DNA of 64,000 nucleotides, taken from NCBI RefSeq assembly GCF_008692845.1, contig NZ_VXJW01000002.1, forward strand, positions 62,001-126,000, written 5' to 3'. Below are positions 21,523-34,459 of the stretch, piece after piece; position 1 is the stretch's first letter, and the number at the start of each line of letters is the position of its first letter. Position numbers and translations under genes: made by a program. Under the pieces are notes generated by a model. The model did not search any database. It was not told where the DNA came from and saw only the letters and a list, made by a program, of their open reading frames with translations. The DNA comes from Salmonella enterica subsp. arizonae. Lineage in GTDB: Bacteria > Pseudomonadota > Gammaproteobacteria > Enterobacterales > Enterobacteriaceae.

Positions 21523-22512
21523 TTAACCGCCAATGTAGGATAAATTTTGCGTAATACCAGTATTACTCTGGTGAAGGAAATGGGTCTGTTTTTTCTCTCG
21601 CAACGCGTCGGAAATACGTTCCTCAAGCGCGTGTTGCTGTGCGTCATCTTGCAACAGGTCGCGCAAACTCACGCCGCCGTCGCCAAACAGGCACAAATGC
21701 AGCTTACCGACGGACGAAACGCGCAGGCGGTTACAAGTGGCGCAGAAATCTTTTTCATACGGCATAATGAGGCCAATTTCACCTGCGTAATCGGGGTGAC
21801 AAAAAACCTGCGCCGGGCCATCGCTACGTAGGCGAAGCTGGTGGATCCAGCCGCGCTTAATCAGTTCGTCGCGCAATACCTGACCAGAAATATGATGTTT
21901 ACGGAAGAGGTCGCTCCCCTCGCCCGTCTCCATAAGTTCAATGAAGCGTAGCTGAATGGGGCGAGGCTGAATCCATGCAAGGAAGGTATCCAACTGATGG
22001 TGATTCACATCGCGCATCAGCACGGTGTTGACTTTCACCTTTTCGAAACCGGCGTCAAAGGCGGCATCGATGCCCGCCATCACCTGGCGGAATTTATCCT
22101 GGCCGGTAATCGCATGGAACTGACGCGCATCAAGGCTATCCACGCTGACGTTGACGCCCGTCAGGCCCGCTTCACGCCAGTTCGCGGCATCACGCGCCAG
22201 TCGATAGCCGTTAGTTGTCACCGCGATCTGGCGAATAGCTTCATTTTCACCTACTGCGGCAATGATATCGGTAAAATCGCGGCGTAATGAAGGCTCGCCG
22301 CCGGTAAGACGCACCTTTTCCGTGCCAAGACTGGCAAAAGCGCGCGTAACGCGACGAATTTCATCGACGGTAAGGAAACCATTGTTAGTGACGCCGCCAG
22401 GTTTGTAGCCATCCGGCAGACAGTAGGTACAACGAAAGTTGCACACATCAGTAATCGACAAACGTAAGTAGTAAAACTTACGCGCGAAAGCATCGGTAAG
22501 TTGTGAAGCCAT
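21523..22512 (-). CDS. moaA: GTP 3',8-cyclase MoaA
   Basis: A 329-residue radical-SAM enzyme for the first step of molybdenum cofactor synthesis. The N-terminal cluster motif CNFRCTYC, the SAM-binding [10 protein letters not shown], the C-terminal second-cluster cysteines ([18 protein letters not shown]) and the terminal double glycine (SYIGG) are all present. ATG 22512 is chosen because it sits directly behind the Moco RNA motif and gives the standard N-terminus [18 protein letters not shown]. First gene of moaABCDE. Confidence 0.97.
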   Translation of the reverse strand: MASQLTDAFARKFYYLRLSITDVCNFRCTYCLPDGYKPGGVTNNGFLTVDEIRRVTRAFASLGTEKVRLTGGEPSLRRDFTDIIAAVGENEAIRQIAVTTNGYRLARDAANWREAGLTGVNVSVDSLDARQFHAITGQDKFRQVMAGIDAAFDAGFEKVKVNTVLMRDVNHHQLDTFLAWIQPRPIQLRFIELMETGEGSDLFRKHHISGQVLRDELIKRGWIHQLRLRSDGPAQVFCHPDYAGEIGLIMPYEKDFCATCNRLRVSSVGKLHLCLFGDGGVSLRDLLQDDAQQHALEERISDALREKKQTHFLHQSNTGITQNLSYIGG

Positions 22513-23816
<1,304 letters not shown>

Positions 23817-23846
23817 GCCCGTTTACCGACGACGCTGCGCTTATCA

Positions 23847-23880
23847 AAAGCCTGTTTATAGCCCCTGGCAAACAGGCTTT
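23847..23880 (+). terminator. Terminator-like hairpin after ybhK
   Basis: An 11-bp perfect stem (AAAGCCTGTTT / AAACAGGCTTT) lies 30 bases after the ybhK stop. Only three T residues end the right arm, so termination efficiency is uncertain; the symmetrical A/T tails could serve both ybhK and slrP. Confidence 0.65.
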
Positions 23881-23918
23881 CCCAAGCCTTCTCCCCTCTG
23901 CTAATCTGCCCCTGGCGA

Positions 23919-26219
23919 CTACCAGTATGGAGTCATAAGCGAGTTTATTCTTTGTTTCGTCAACACTTTCTCCGTGAGCTCAGTAAAGAGTGACTGATTA
24001 ATTTCTTCCATTACCTGTCGCCCAATAGCACGCTCTGCGTCTGCCCGTATCTCAATAGCACGCTCTGGGTCAGAGTCGCCTGCTATTTTTAAAGCACTCA
24101 GTTTAGCGTTGACCCGACTCTGGTACTCATTCGATTCAATATACTCAACCCTTTTATTCATCATTTCCTGCCAATCGTCCGGCGCTATACGCTCCAGCAC
24201 TTTATGCCATGGCTCCCAGCACGAAAACCACTGATTAAATTGACTATTCTCAGCAACTTTTATCCGTACTTCCGCCTCGTCCAGGTCAGACTCAGTGATA
24301 CCAGAAACGTTATAGAATCGCATATCCTGGGTCATTGTTGTCAGCGAAAGTGACTCTCGTAACTGGTTCTGAAACCCCAGGAAAACTTCTATTTCGTCAA
24401 TAAAAAACAGCCGTTTTACCTTTTCTCTCGCAAGCGATTCTATTTTCTCCAGCCGAAAAATTTCACGCCCCGCCATAATCAGTTCCGTGAATTTGCTATC
24501 AAAGGCACCTCGTTCAGCATCATAAACCAACGTCGCTTCCTGCATTTGGTGATATGCCAGTGTGACCCGATCTTCACAGCTTATTGTTGCATCCATCGCT
24601 ATAGTAAATGCCCGTTCCCTCAGCGTACTATCTTCAGCCAATCTCATAAGCCAGGCGGATACTTGCTCCTTAAAATCCGGATGTCTGGTGTTCTGCGTAT
24701 CGCTAAGACGATCCAGAAATATGCTGAAGGCCGCCGCGTTTACTTCCGTCTCAAACGCCCTCCATTGGTTGACTTCTTCCTCCTTGAGACAGGTTAGCCA
24801 ACCCTGGACAGCTTCATGCAGTGGTCGAGTTACCCGAACATTTGAAAATTCTCCCATGGCGAAGAATACCCGGGGTCCCCGATAACCCTCGGAGGACATC
24901 AGCATTTGCATATTCTGTATTGTTCGTTCTGAAATAGGATTATGCTCTATGAGTATTCTTGCAGGTTGAGGCCCTTCACTCAGGAAAGAGGGTAACGACT
25001 CCGGGAGACGGGCCAGTTGGTTGTAAGAAGCCTCCAAGTATTTCAATGCCGCCGGGAGATTTTCCGGCAGGTTAATCAATAGGTTATGGTCAATATACAG
25101 CTCTTGTAACGTGGGAGGCAGTGTTTCTGGCAGAACAGTAATCCGATTATTTTTTACACTTAAATTCTTCAACGCTGGTGGTAACGATTCAGGCAGACAG
25201 GTTAGTGCATTATCGTCGGCCACCAGAATCTCCAGGTTCATCGGCAATGTTGCAGGCAGAAAGGTTAACGAATTATTAAAAACAAACAATTCCACAATAC
25301 TTGACGGAAGATGTTCTGGCAGTGCCGTTAAGTTGTTTCTATAAACATCCAGTGTCTGAAGCCCATCAGGCAGAGTGTCCGGTAAGGCCGTGAGAGCATT
25401 ACAAGAAACAATCAGCGTTTGAAGCGCTGAGGGCAAACGTTCCGGTAATTCAATAATATTGTTACGATCTAGATCCATTATCTCAATGGTATCCGGTAGC
25501 GTTTCTGGTAATCTGGTTAAATTATTTTCTCTGACAGAGATTTCCTTGATATTTGCATGTAATTTTTCCGGCAGACTGAGCAGATTATTTTTATCAAGTA
25601 TCAGAGTTATTATCTGCTCAGGAATACTGTGTGGTATAGTAGTAAGCTTTAATCTGTCCAGACAGAGACGCGTCTCATTCTTTTTCAAACAGTCACGCAT
25701 TCGTTGTACGGCTTTTTCACGATTTGGCGCCTCTTCTGTTGGCGCACTTTTTACCCACTCAGACCAGATAACATCATAATTCACAGCATCTTTGGAACCG
25801 GGGCCGGATGCGCTACTCGCCTTCTCGCCAGCTGTCTCACGGGTATAGGTTACCGTCTCTCCCCCACACTCAACGGTATAACTATCACTATTAAAAATTA
25901 TAGACAGGATTTCCTGACTATTTTCATTCAAAATACAGTACTGGTTTGTCCCCTCTCTACCACACTGAATATTATCTGCATAAGCAGGGTAAGCTAACCC
26001 CTTCAACCATTCAAACTTGCTTTTGATCTCTTCTGGCGAGACAGTTTCAGGTGGGTGACAAAGATAAGAGATGCAGTTTTTTGCTTCAACCTGATGTTCT
26101 GAAGAGAAGAAAACACTCGTTTTATTCCATATATCCTCTTCTGGAGGCGCCTCTTTTGATGCCCCGTGACTAATACTTTGATTCCTTACAGTAGATTGCG
26201 TATTAGTTATATTAAACAT
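23919..26219 (-). CDS. slrP: Type III effector E3 ubiquitin ligase SlrP
   Basis: A 766-residue leucine-rich-repeat/NEL effector injected into host cells through Salmonella type III secretion. After a secretion and chaperone region (about 1-190) come about eleven 20-residue LRRs of the LPxxL type (IITLILDKNNLLSLPEKL to LEASYNQLARLPESLP). The C-terminal NEL ubiquitin ligase domain follows, with its catalytic cysteine in SCEDRV (CxD motif) intact. In Typhimurium SlrP modifies host thioredoxin and binds ERdj3. The start at FNITNTQS matches the known N-terminus; a 50-codon upstream extension is rejected. The gene is more AT-rich than its neighbours and sits alone between ybhK and uvrB, a sign of transfer. 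The LRR part differs strongly from Typhimurium SlrP. Confidence 0.95.
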   Translation of the reverse strand: MFNITNTQSTVRNQSISHGASKEAPPEEDIWNKTSVFFSSEHQVEAKNCISYLCHPPETVSPEEIKSKFEWLKGLAYPAYADNIQCGREGTNQYCILNENSQEILSIIFNSDSYTVECGGETVTYTRETAGEKASSASGPGSKDAVNYDVIWSEWVKSAPTEEAPNREKAVQRMRDCLKKNETRLCLDRLKLTTIPHSIPEQIITLILDKNNLLSLPEKLHANIKEISVRENNLTRLPETLPDTIEIMDLDRNNIIELPERLPSALQTLIVSCNALTALPDTLPDGLQTLDVYRNNLTALPEHLPSSIVELFVFNNSLTFLPATLPMNLEILVADDNALTCLPESLPPALKNLSVKNNRITVLPETLPPTLQELYIDHNLLINLPENLPAALKYLEASYNQLARLPESLPSFLSEGPQPARILIEHNPISERTIQNMQMLMSSEGYRGPRVFFAMGEFSNVRVTRPLHEAVQGWLTCLKEEEVNQWRAFETEVNAAAFSIFLDRLSDTQNTRHPDFKEQVSAWLMRLAEDSTLRERAFTIAMDATISCEDRVTLAYHQMQEATLVYDAERGAFDSKFTELIMAGREIFRLEKIESLAREKVKRLFFIDEIEVFLGFQNQLRESLSLTTMTQDMRFYNVSGITESDLDEAEVRIKVAENSQFNQWFSCWEPWHKVLERIAPDDWQEMMNKRVEYIESNEYQSRVNAKLSALKIAGDSDPERAIEIRADAERAIGRQVMEEINQSLFTELTEKVLTKQRINSLMTPYW

Positions 26220-26741
26220 TTTTTCTACCTGTTCCCAAGTAACCTTAAGTAATCTAAAAATAACGGATACAGATATTCTCCGCTTTAAATAAAAGGTCAT
26301 CTTTGTCATTATGGTGGACAAGTTATTCAGTTTTTGCAGCACTTTCTTTATAAATTCTAGTGCTTTCATCCTCCCCCTTTTTTACGTAGGATAATGTAAT
26401 CTGTTGCCATAACACGCTTTCAGCGAGCTAATTTAAGATTAAAATGACTACCATAAGGATATCTATACCGATAATACGAGGCGGTTTTTCTCATCGCCGG
26501 GGGAGGCAGGTAAATTTAGCGTTGAGCCCGGCCTCAATGCTAATTTTCTTTAGCTGTGATTGAACTGGCTAACGCCCTGATGTTATAAGCTTTTTAGCAA
26601 TCTCGTTAGCCAGATCCGGTAACTGTTTTTCGTTTCTGACTAACTCAGCGCTTGTCGTTGGACTGAAACTATCAAAAGCAGGCAATTACACAGGTTATGC
26701 ATACGCGCCTTACCAGGCGAGCGCCAGCGATCGACGCACCG
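26220..26741. other. slrP upstream region
   Basis: This 522-base gap between slrP and uvrB is AT-rich in its first half and must carry the slrP promoter. I find no convincing gene, RNA or hairpin. GC content rises again from about 26,690 towards uvrB, marking the likely right edge of the insertion. Confidence 0.5.
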
Positions 26742-28763
26742 TCAGGACGCCGCGATAAACAACTCGCGTAGCTGATGCAACTGGTCACGAATTTGCGCGG
26801 CTTCTTCAAACTCCAGATTCTGCGCGTGCTGCATCATTTGCCCTTCCAGCTCATGAATTTTCTGCTGCAACGCTTTCGGCGTCATATCCAGTTCGACAAT
26901 CCCGGTTTTCGCCGTAGAACGGCCTTTGCCTTTCCCCTTCGCTTTGGTTTTCGCAATGTTCTGCCCCAGCGCCAGGATATCGACCACTTTTTTGTTCAGC
27001 CCCTGCGGCGTGATACTGTGCTCTTCGTTGTACTTCTGCTGCTTCTCGCGACGACGCTCGGTTTCGCCAATCGCCTTCGCCATTGACGGCGTGATTTTAT
27101 CGCCGTACAGAATCGCTTTACCGTTAACGTTACGCGCCGCGCGACCTATGGTCTGAATCAGGGAGCGCTCGGAACGCAGGAAGCCCTCTTTGTCGGCGTC
27201 CAGAATCGCCACCAGAGAGACTTCCGGCATATCCAGCCCTTCGCGCAGCAAGTTAATCCCCACCAGAACGTCAAACTCGCCCAGACGCAAATCGCGGATG
27301 ATTTCCATACGCTCCACGGTATCAATATCCGAGTGCAGATAGCGTACGCGCTCGCCGTGTTCTTCCAGATATTCAGTCAAATCTTCCGCCATCCGTTTGG
27401 TGAGTGTGGTTACAAGAACACGCTCGTTAATAACCGCACGCTGACGGATTTCAGAAAGCAGATCGTCCACCTGGGTCGCCACCGGGCGCACTTCAATGAT
27501 CGGGTCCAGCAGCCCGGTCGGTCGCACAACCTGATCCACCACCTCATCACCCGACTTTTCCAGCTCATAGTTGCCAGGCGTGGCAGAAACATAGATAGTT
27601 TGCGGCGCTAAGGCTTCAAACTCTTCAAACTTCAGCGGACGGTTATCCAACGCTGAAGGCAGACGGAAACCATACTCGACCAGCGTCTCTTTTCGCGCCC
27701 GATCGCCACGATACATGCCGCCTATCTGCGGGATCGTTACGTGAGACTCATCCACCACCAGCAGTCCGTCGGCGGGCAGATAATCGAACAAGGTTGGCGG
27801 CGGTTCGCCCGGCCCGCGGCCCGACAGGAAGCGAGAATAGTTTTCAATGCCTGAGCAGTAGCCCAGCTCGTTCATCATCTCTAAATCAAACTGCGTGCGC
27901 TGGCTTAATCGCTGCTCTTCAAGCAGCTTATTATTCGCTAAAAGAACCTTACGCCTGTCCGCCAGTTCATCTTTTATCTCTTCCATCGCCTGTAGAATAC
28001 GCTCGCGCGGCGTCACATAGTGTGTTTTGGGATAGATGGTATAACGTGGCACCGTTGCCTCCACCTGCCCGGTTAATGGGTCAAACAGCGACAGGCGTTC
28101 CACTTCTTCATCAAACAGCTCAACGCGTAGCGCGATATCGTCAGATTCAGCCGGGAAGATATCGATTACTTCGCCGCGCACGCGGAAGGTACCGCGCTGA
28201 AAGGCTTGATCGTTACGGGTGTATTGCAATTCCGCCAGCCGACGCAAGATCGCGCGCTGATCAATCAGCATTCCGACCGTCAGGTGCAACATCATTTTCA
28301 GGTAAAGATCCGGATCTCCCAAACCGTAAATAGCGGACACGGAAGCCACCACCACGACATCGCGTCGCTCAAGCAGAGCTTTCGTTGCCGACAGCCGCAT
28401 TTGCTCAATATGTTCGTTTACCGAAGCGTCTTTTTCGATAAACGTATCCGAACTTGGCACATACGCTTCCGGCTGATAGTAGTCATAGTAGGAGACAAAA
28501 TACTCCACCGCATTTTCCGGAAAAAACTCTTTCATTTCGCCGTAGAGCTGCGCCGCCAGAGTTTTGTTAGGCGCAAGCACCATCGTTGGCCGCTGCAAGT
28601 CCGCAATAACGTTGGCAATGGTGAATGTCTTCCCGGAGCCGGTTACGCCCAATAACGTCTGATGCGCCAGCCCGTCCTCCAGCCCCTCTTCCAGGCGACG
28701 TATAGCGTCCGGCTGATCGCCAGAAGGTTTAAAAGCGGAATTCAGTTTGAACGGTTTACTCAT
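26742..28763 (-). CDS. uvrB: Excinuclease ABC subunit UvrB
   Basis: A 673-residue damage-verification helicase of nucleotide excision repair, working with UvrA and UvrC. Visible are Walker A GVTGSGKT (about 39-46), the beta-hairpin region [12 protein letters not shown], the DEAD-like [11 protein letters not shown], motif [11 protein letters not shown] and the C-terminal UVR motif that binds UvrC ([20 protein letters not shown]). Full length for the family. An SOS box lies about 75 bases upstream. Confidence 0.97.
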   Translation of the reverse strand: MSKPFKLNSAFKPSGDQPDAIRRLEEGLEDGLAHQTLLGVTGSGKTFTIANVIADLQRPTMVLAPNKTLAAQLYGEMKEFFPENAVEYFVSYYDYYQPEAYVPSSDTFIEKDASVNEHIEQMRLSATKALLERRDVVVVASVSAIYGLGDPDLYLKMMLHLTVGMLIDQRAILRRLAELQYTRNDQAFQRGTFRVRGEVIDIFPAESDDIALRVELFDEEVERLSLFDPLTGQVEATVPRYTIYPKTHYVTPRERILQAMEEIKDELADRRKVLLANNKLLEEQRLSQRTQFDLEMMNELGYCSGIENYSRFLSGRGPGEPPPTLFDYLPADGLLVVDESHVTIPQIGGMYRGDRARKETLVEYGFRLPSALDNRPLKFEEFEALAPQTIYVSATPGNYELEKSGDEVVDQVVRPTGLLDPIIEVRPVATQVDDLLSEIRQRAVINERVLVTTLTKRMAEDLTEYLEEHGERVRYLHSDIDTVERMEIIRDLRLGEFDVLVGINLLREGLDMPEVSLVAILDADKEGFLRSERSLIQTIGRAARNVNGKAILYGDKITPSMAKAIGETERRREKQQKYNEEHSITPQGLNKKVVDILALGQNIAKTKAKGKGKGRSTAKTGIVELDMTPKALQQKIHELEGQMMQHAQNLEFEEAAQIRDQLHQLRELFIAAS

Positions 28764-29413
28764 GAGCGGCTACCTGATGGTGTGAGCGGGCAGGTGTGTA
28801 ATTTTACTCTCGACGGCGAATATTGCCAATAAAAGATACTGGATAAAAAAACAGTAACACTTCATAGTATATTGGTTAGCGGCGAATAACCCACGTCGTT
28901 GCGAGGTAAAATGTAGACAGCCGCGGGATAAAATTCCAGCAGCGTGCTGGTTATCCCCAAACCAGTGTCTTTTTTAACATTTGTCAAGTCGTATGATGAA
29001 CGTTTTATGTCAATACCTACCCCATCCTTTACAACCATTGATTTTATATAACTCGCTGTCTGAAAAGGGATATTTTCTCAAGCCGTCTTTCGCGTCAATT
29101 TAGTCGCAGGCCGCGTCGCCTCTCGCTTACGTTGTGTTTTCTAACTCTAATACACAAGGTTATCCACAGGAATAGTGGATAACTGCTTCCAGCCCGTATC
29201 CCCTGCCGCCTGGCAAAATCCGCGCAGGACGTTTTCGCCGGACGATAAAAAAAAATTATCGCTATTTTCGGCTGATTATTGGCTAATGTGGCGGGGAAAA
29301 TAGCTACGTACACGCTCACATTTTGAACATTGTCAGGATGGTGACGCCTGAAGGGTCTGGCGAGAGAACAGCAGGATCGTCTGATCCTGCAAAAAGGCAA
29401 TTTTTAAGCGAGG
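28764..29413. other. uvrB-bioD intergenic region with DnaA boxes
   Basis: This 650-base gap holds the uvrB promoter region. Around 29,160-29,182 it has a perfect DnaA box (TTATCCACA, 29160-29168) and an inverted near-match (AGTGGATAA, 29174-29182). An open frame of 101 codons on the minus strand (29095-29400) has no family I recognise and no good ribosome site, so I do not call it a gene. Confidence 0.6.
28837..28856 (-). promoter_or_regulatory. LexA (SOS) box of uvrB
   Basis: TACTGGATAAAAAAACAGTA matches the LexA consensus with both CTG and CAG half-sites at the correct 10-base spacing, and is the same type of site as in the E. coli uvrB promoter. Confidence 0.92.
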
Positions 29414-30106
29414 CTATGCGCGCTCAAGGAGGCTAAGGTCAAGATACTGTCCCATTGCAACCTGCTGTAGAGAAACGTCCAACCATGGAATTTCGCCTAA
29501 TAATGGGGCCGGTATGACGCGTCGGAGCGTAGCAAGATATTCACCATGACGCGCGCCCGGCGGCTGTACGTCGTTGGCTATCCAGCCGGCAAGCCTTAAC
29601 CCGGCCTGTTTTACCGCCAGCGCCGTAAGCATAGCGTGATTAATACAGCCCAGCTTCACGCCAACGACCAGAATTACCGGCAGTCGTTCCGCCTGTACCC
29701 AGTCGGCAAACGTCAGCGTGTCAGAAAGCGGCGTAAACCAGCCGCCCGCCCCTTCTATCAACACCCAATCTGCCTGCGCCTCCAGCGTTCGCAATCCTTG
29801 TGATAAGACCGCCGCCTCTATCGTCCGACCTTCATCGGCGCTAACGATATGTGGAGAGGTAGGCTCCGCAAAAGTATAAGGGTTGATAGCGGAATAGGGT
29901 TGCGCCATGCTGCTGTTACGCTGCAAAGCCAACGCATCGCTATTGCGTAGCCCGTCGGTGGTCATTTCGCTGCCGGAGGCAACAGGCTTATAGCCTACAG
30001 TTTGATAGCCCAACTGTGTTGCGGCCTGCAATAAGGCGCAACTGGCGACCGTTTTACCGACTTCGGTATCAGTACCGGTAACAAAATAGCGTTTAGTCAC
30101 GTTCAA
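29414..30106 (-). CDS. bioD: Dethiobiotin synthetase BioD
   Basis: A 230-residue ATP-dependent synthetase that closes the ureido ring of dethiobiotin. The P-loop GTDTEVGKT is at residues 11-19; [10 protein letters not shown] and the [13 protein letters not shown] block are conserved. It is the last gene of bioBFCD and its start overlaps the end of bioC by 14 bases. The tail (SLLERA) is a few residues longer than the E. coli enzyme. Confidence 0.96.
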   Translation of the reverse strand: MNVTKRYFVTGTDTEVGKTVASCALLQAATQLGYQTVGYKPVASGSEMTTDGLRNSDALALQRNSSMAQPYSAINPYTFAEPTSPHIVSADEGRTIEAAVLSQGLRTLEAQADWVLIEGAGGWFTPLSDTLTFADWVQAERLPVILVVGVKLGCINHAMLTALAVKQAGLRLAGWIANDVQPPGARHGEYLATLRRVIPAPLLGEIPWLDVSLQQVAMGQYLDLSLLERA

Positions 30107-30848
30107 TCACTCCCATAAAAAGATGGTATGTCAGCGGATATTTCCCCTGCCGCTGCGGCCATGCCAACTGAATTTGTCTAAGCCTGGCGCGTGTTAACAC
30201 ATCCGGCTCCCTCCCTTCATGAAGATGGGTGGCACCAATTCCTTTGAGCGAACGCATCGCGCTCAGGGCATCCTCAAAACACAGTGTTATCGCCTGCGTT
30301 TGGCGATACGCCCGCCAGCCGTGCAGCGCATGGTCAATTGCCTCTTCCGGTAAAAAACTATTCGCATGAGTGCGATTATCGACGGCCTGCCATGCCTGAC
30401 GTAGTTCCGGCAGAGATCCCTGGCACAACGTGGTAAACGCCACGGTGCCGCCAGGCCGTACAACCCGGCACAACTCACTCAACGCGCCGCGTAAATCACC
30501 GCACCACTGGACAGCCAGGTTGCTCCAGGCCAGATCGAAGACACCTGAAACATAAGGAATCGCTTCGATATCCGCCAACAAATAGTGATGCGCCGCCTTA
30601 CGATCGCGCGCCTGTAGCAGCATCGGCAGCGAAAGATCAAGGGCGGTTACTTCGCTCCCCCGTTCACGCCAGTAACGGCTCATACGTCCAGGGCCGCAGC
30701 CAGCATCCAGCACACTGGCAAACTGGCGTCCTGCCAACATCGTTAGCAGCGCATCCGCGCTTTGTTGTTGCAAAAAAGCATGCTGCTCATATTGCGACGC
30801 AGCCCGGCCAAACGCCGCCGCAATAGCCTGCTTATTCACCTGCGCCAT
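30093..30848 (-). CDS. bioC: Malonyl-ACP O-methyltransferase BioC
   Basis: A 251-residue SAM methyltransferase that caps malonyl-ACP so that fatty acid synthesis can build the pimeloyl chain of biotin. Motif I is [13 protein letters not shown]. The start at [17 protein letters not shown] overlaps bioF by 17 bases; a 13-codon upstream extension within bioF is rejected because it adds a non-conserved tail. Confidence 0.95.
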   Translation of the reverse strand: MAQVNKQAIAAAFGRAASQYEQHAFLQQQSADALLTMLAGRQFASVLDAGCGPGRMSRYWRERGSEVTALDLSLPMLLQARDRKAAHHYLLADIEAIPYVSGVFDLAWSNLAVQWCGDLRGALSELCRVVRPGGTVAFTTLCQGSLPELRQAWQAVDNRTHANSFLPEEAIDHALHGWRAYRQTQAITLCFEDALSAMRSLKGIGATHLHEGREPDVLTRARLRQIQLAWPQRQGKYPLTYHLFMGVIERD

Positions 30849-31989
30849 GCAGCACCTCCAGCAGACGATCGATATCGCACGCTTCATGCGACTGCGTTAG
30901 CGTTAAGCGCAGGCGCGCCGTACCAGCAGGCACCGTCGGCGGACGAATCGCCGACACCCAGCATCCTCGTCGCCGAAGCGCCTCCGCAAGGCGCAGAGCG
31001 CGGATATTATCGCCTACAACTAACGGCTGGATAGCGCTATGGGCATTCAATAGGGTAAATCGGGACGCGTTAACGCCCGCCCGAAAGCGCTTAACCAGAT
31101 CGGCAAGTTTTTCGCGTCGTTCACAACCTTCATCACTACGGATCACCGCCAGCGAGGCGCTTAACGCTTGTGCCTGCGCGGGCGGCATACTGGTGCTGTA
31201 AACCAGATGGCGGGCGAATTGCAGCAGATAATTCGCCACGCTTTCCGAACAGAGTACCGCTGCCCCGCTGACGCCAAATCCTTTACCGAAAGTCACCACC
31301 AGCAACTCAGGCTTCATCCCCTGTAGCCAGCAGGTGCCCCGCCCCTCAACACCAGTCACGCCGATGCCGTGCGCATCATCGACTAACAGCCAGGCATGAT
31401 GCTTGTGGGTAATTTGCTGGATTTCCGCCAGCGGCGCGCTGTCGCCGTCCATACTGTATATACCTTCAGCCACGACCAGTTGCTGGCCCGGACAAGGCGA
31501 TTGCAGTAAACGCGACAGATGCTGCGTATCGTTATGGATAAAGCGGCGAAGCTGCGCCGGGCTCAGATTAGCGGCCTCCAGCAGCGAAGCATGACTCAAC
31601 CTGTCGGCCACAATCCGGTCGTTTTTTTTCATTAACGCGGTAATAACCGCCTGATTCGCCGCAAAGCCAGAGATAAACAGCAACGCTCGCGGATATCCTA
31701 ACCATTGCGCCAGTTCCTCCTCTAACGCCTGGTGCGCCACGGAATAACCGCTGATATGCCCCGACCCGCCGCTGCCGACGCCAAAACGCGTCGCCGCCTG
31801 TTGCCAGGCGCGAATGATCTGCGGATGCTGACTTAAGCCGAGGTAATCATTGCTGGAGAAGTTAAGATACTGTCGCCCGTTCGCTACCAGCCAGCGTCCG
31901 GCGCCCTGCGACACCACATAGCGGCGGCGCAACGTATCCGTCGCCCGACGCGCCGTCAGCGCATCGTCGACGCGTTGTTGCCAAGTCAT
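30832..31989 (-). CDS. bioF: 8-amino-7-oxononanoate synthase BioF
   Basis: A 385-residue PLP enzyme that condenses pimeloyl-ACP with L-alanine. Conserved features are [22 protein letters not shown], the DDAHGIGV block and the PLP lysine in [13 protein letters not shown]. It overlaps bioB by 4 bases (ATGA) and bioC by 17, suggesting tight coupling within bioBFCD. Confidence 0.97.
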   Translation of the reverse strand: MTWQQRVDDALTARRATDTLRRRYVVSQGAGRWLVANGRQYLNFSSNDYLGLSQHPQIIRAWQQAATRFGVGSGGSGHISGYSVAHQALEEELAQWLGYPRALLFISGFAANQAVITALMKKNDRIVADRLSHASLLEAANLSPAQLRRFIHNDTQHLSRLLQSPCPGQQLVVAEGIYSMDGDSAPLAEIQQITHKHHAWLLVDDAHGIGVTGVEGRGTCWLQGMKPELLVVTFGKGFGVSGAAVLCSESVANYLLQFARHLVYSTSMPPAQAQALSASLAVIRSDEGCERREKLADLVKRFRAGVNASRFTLLNAHSAIQPLVVGDNIRALRLAEALRRRGCWVSAIRPPTVPAGTARLRLTLTQSHEACDIDRLLEVLHGAGE

Positions 31990-33026
31990 ACGGCTGCCGC
32001 GTTGTAATAATCATCGGTGTCCGGCGTCATCAGCGTCTGCTCCAGACGTTGCTGCTGCTCGTTATCGCCCGCCAGCACCTTCGTCTGCTGCGGATTCAGT
32101 CCCAGCTTGCGGAATAACTGTAGATCCTTGTCCTCTGCCGGATTTGGCGTAGTCAACAATTTGCAGCCATAGAAAATCGAGTTCGCCCCGGCCATAAAGC
32201 ACATCGCCTGAGTCTGCTCGTTCATCTGTTCACGCCCCGCGGAAAGACGCACGTATGAGGTTGGCATCATAATGCGCGCCACGGCGATAGTACGAATAAA
32301 ATCAAACGCATCCACGTCATCGTTATCCGCCAGCGGCGTGCCTTTCACCTTCACCAGCATGTTGATGGGCACACTTTCCGGCGGCGTCGGCAGATTCGCG
32401 AGCTGCAACAACAGTCCGGCGCGATCGTTGACCGTTTCGCCCAGACCGACAATGCCGCCGGAGCACACTTTAATCCCTGCTTCACGGACTTTTTCCAGCG
32501 TGTCGAGGCGCTCCTGATAGGTACGGGTGGTGATGATATTGCCGTAAAACTCCGGCGAGGTATCGAGGTTGTGGTTGTAGTAATCCAGCCCGGCGTTAGC
32601 CAGACGCTGCGCCTGGCTCTCGTTCAACATGCCAAGCGTCATACATGTTTCCAGCCCCATCGCTTTGACGCCCTGTACAATCTGTTCCAGATAAGGCATA
32701 TCGCGTTCACGCGGATTCTTCCAGGCCGCGCCCATGCAGAAGCGGGTCGAACCAGCGTTTTTCGCTTTGCGGGCGGACTCCAGTACCTGTTCCACCTCCA
32801 TTAAACGCTCAGCTTCCAGTCCGGTTTTATAGCGCGAGCTCTGCGGGCAGTATTTACAATCTTCCGGGCAAGCACCAGTTTTGATCGACAGTAGCGTACT
32901 GACCTGTATCTGCTTTGGGTCGAAATGCTGGCGATGAATTTGCTGCGCTTCAAACAGCAATTCCAGCAGTGGTTTTTCAAATAATTCGGTTACTTGCGAC
33001 AGTGTCCAGCGTGGGTGGCGAGCCAT
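31986..33026 (-). CDS. bioB: Biotin synthase BioB
   Basis: A 346-residue radical-SAM enzyme that inserts sulphur into dethiobiotin. The radical-SAM cysteines CPEDCKYC are followed by the second-cluster cysteine in RFCMGAAW and by [10 protein letters not shown]. First gene of the leftward bio operon, with the shared BirA operator 46 bases upstream. Confidence 0.98.
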   Translation of the reverse strand: MARHPRWTLSQVTELFEKPLLELLFEAQQIHRQHFDPKQIQVSTLLSIKTGACPEDCKYCPQSSRYKTGLEAERLMEVEQVLESARKAKNAGSTRFCMGAAWKNPRERDMPYLEQIVQGVKAMGLETCMTLGMLNESQAQRLANAGLDYYNHNLDTSPEFYGNIITTRTYQERLDTLEKVREAGIKVCSGGIVGLGETVNDRAGLLLQLANLPTPPESVPINMLVKVKGTPLADNDDVDAFDFIRTIAVARIMMPTSYVRLSAGREQMNEQTQAMCFMAGANSIFYGCKLLTTPNPAEDKDLQLFRKLGLNPQQTKVLAGDNEQQQRLEQTLMTPDTDDYYNAAAV

Positions 33027-33071
33027 CGGGCCTCTCCAAAATATGTTGTTTGTTTTTGATATGGTGTAGAC

Positions 33072-33105
33072 TCGTAAACCTAAATCTTTTTAATTTGGTT
33101 TACAA
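33072..33105. promoter_or_regulatory. Biotin operator (BirA binding site) between bioB and bioA
   Basis: An interrupted inverted repeat with arms CGTAAACC and GGTTTACAA, separated by an AT-rich spacer, lies between the divergent starts of bioB and bioA. It matches the E. coli bio operator in sequence and position. Biotinyl-AMP-loaded BirA would repress both operons here. Confidence 0.93.
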
Positions 33106-33112
33106 GCTAATT

Positions 33113-34402
33113 ATGACAACGGACGATCTTGCCTTCGACAAACGCCATATTTGGCATCCTTACACTTCCATGATCTCGCCGCTGCCGGTGTATCCCGTTG
33201 CGCGGGCCGAAGGCTGCGAACTGATTCTCGCCTCAGGCGAACGCCTAATTGAGGGAATGTCCTCCTGGTGGGCGGCGATTCATGGTTACAATCACCCGCA
33301 GTTGAACGCGGCGATGAAATCGCAAATTGACGCCATGTCGCATGTGATGTTCGGCGGCATAACACATATGCCTGCGGTGAATCTGTGCCGTAAACTGGTT
33401 GCGATAACGCCTGAGCCGCTGGAGTGTGTCTTTCTGGCCGACTCCGGTTCGGTGTCGGTGGAAGTGGCCATGAAGATGGCGCTGCAATACTGGCGGGCGC
33501 GGGGCGAATCGCGTCAGCGTTTCCTGACGTTCCGCAACGGTTATCATGGCGACACGTTCGGCGCGATGTCAGTGTGCGATCCGGATAACTCCATGCACAG
33601 CTTGTGGAAAGGCTATCTGCCGGAAAATCTGTTCGCGCCGGCACCGCAAAGTCGGATGGACGGCGAATGGGATGAAGGCGACATTGCGCCATTTGCCCGC
33701 CTGATGGCCGCGCATCGCCATGAAATAGCCGCCGTGATTCTGGAACCTATCGTTCAGGGCGCGGGCGGGATGCGCATGTATCATCCAGAATGGCTCAGGC
33801 GCATCCGCAACATGTGCGATCGCGAAGGCATTCTGCTAATTGCCGATGAGATAGCCACCGGATTTGGCCGTACCGGCAAACTGTTCGCCTGCGAACACGC
33901 CGGGATCGCGCCGGATATTCTGTGTCTCGGCAAAGCGTTAACCGGCGGCACCATGACCCTCTCGGCAACGCTCACCACACGCCAGGTTGCAGAGACTATT
34001 AGCAATGGCGAGGCGGGGTGTTTTATGCATGGCCCGACGTTTATGGGGAATCCGCTGGCCTGCGCCGCCGCCTGCGCCAGCCTGACGCTGCTGGAAAGCG
34101 GCGAATGGCGCCAACAGGTGGCGTCCATCGAGTCTCAGTTACGCGCTGAGTTAGCCCCCGCACAAAGTTCGCCCCGGGTGGCGGACGTGCGGGTGCTGGG
34201 CGCGATTGGGGCGGTTGAAACCACACATCCGGTCAATATGGCGGCGCTTCAGCGCTTCTTCGTCGGGCAAGGCGTCTGGATCAGGCCGTTCGGCAAACTA
34301 ATCTATCTGATGCCGCCCTACATTATTCGTCCAGAGCAGTTGCGCCGTCTGACCCAGGCGGTTAATGACGCGGTACACAATGAAACATTTTTTAGCCATT
34401 AA
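33113..34402 (+). CDS. bioA: Adenosylmethionine-8-amino-7-oxononanoate aminotransferase BioA
   Basis: A 429-residue class III aminotransferase that makes 7,8-diaminopelargonate using SAM as amino donor. Visible are [10 protein letters not shown] at the N-terminus, [31 protein letters not shown] and the PLP lysine in [13 protein letters not shown] 33113 is chosen because the 66-codon upstream extension runs through the operator and into bioB. Transcribed divergently from bioBFCD. Confidence 0.97.
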   Translation: MTTDDLAFDKRHIWHPYTSMISPLPVYPVARAEGCELILASGERLIEGMSSWWAAIHGYNHPQLNAAMKSQIDAMSHVMFGGITHMPAVNLCRKLVAITPEPLECVFLADSGSVSVEVAMKMALQYWRARGESRQRFLTFRNGYHGDTFGAMSVCDPDNSMHSLWKGYLPENLFAPAPQSRMDGEWDEGDIAPFARLMAAHRHEIAAVILEPIVQGAGGMRMYHPEWLRRIRNMCDREGILLIADEIATGFGRTGKLFACEHAGIAPDILCLGKALTGGTMTLSATLTTRQVAETISNGEAGCFMHGPTFMGNPLACAAACASLTLLESGEWRQQVASIESQLRAELAPAQSSPRVADVRVLGAIGAVETTHPVNMAALQRFFVGQGVWIRPFGKLIYLMPPYIIRPEQLRRLTQAVNDAVHNETFFSH

Positions 34403-34459
34403 TCAGCGGTAAGCGATGCTGCTTCTGGCTACACTTCTGGTGAGTCCAAAGGAGAGCGC

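Noticed and set aside
26220..26369. Longer slrP start 50 codons upstream
   Set aside because: The extension (KALEFIKKVLQKL...) has no match to the known effector N-terminus, and the type III signal starts at FNITN.
29095..29400. 101-codon open frame on the minus strand in the uvrB-bioD gap
   Set aside because: No recognisable family, no ribosome site, rich in Arg and Cys in a way usual for chance frames; it also covers the DnaA boxes.
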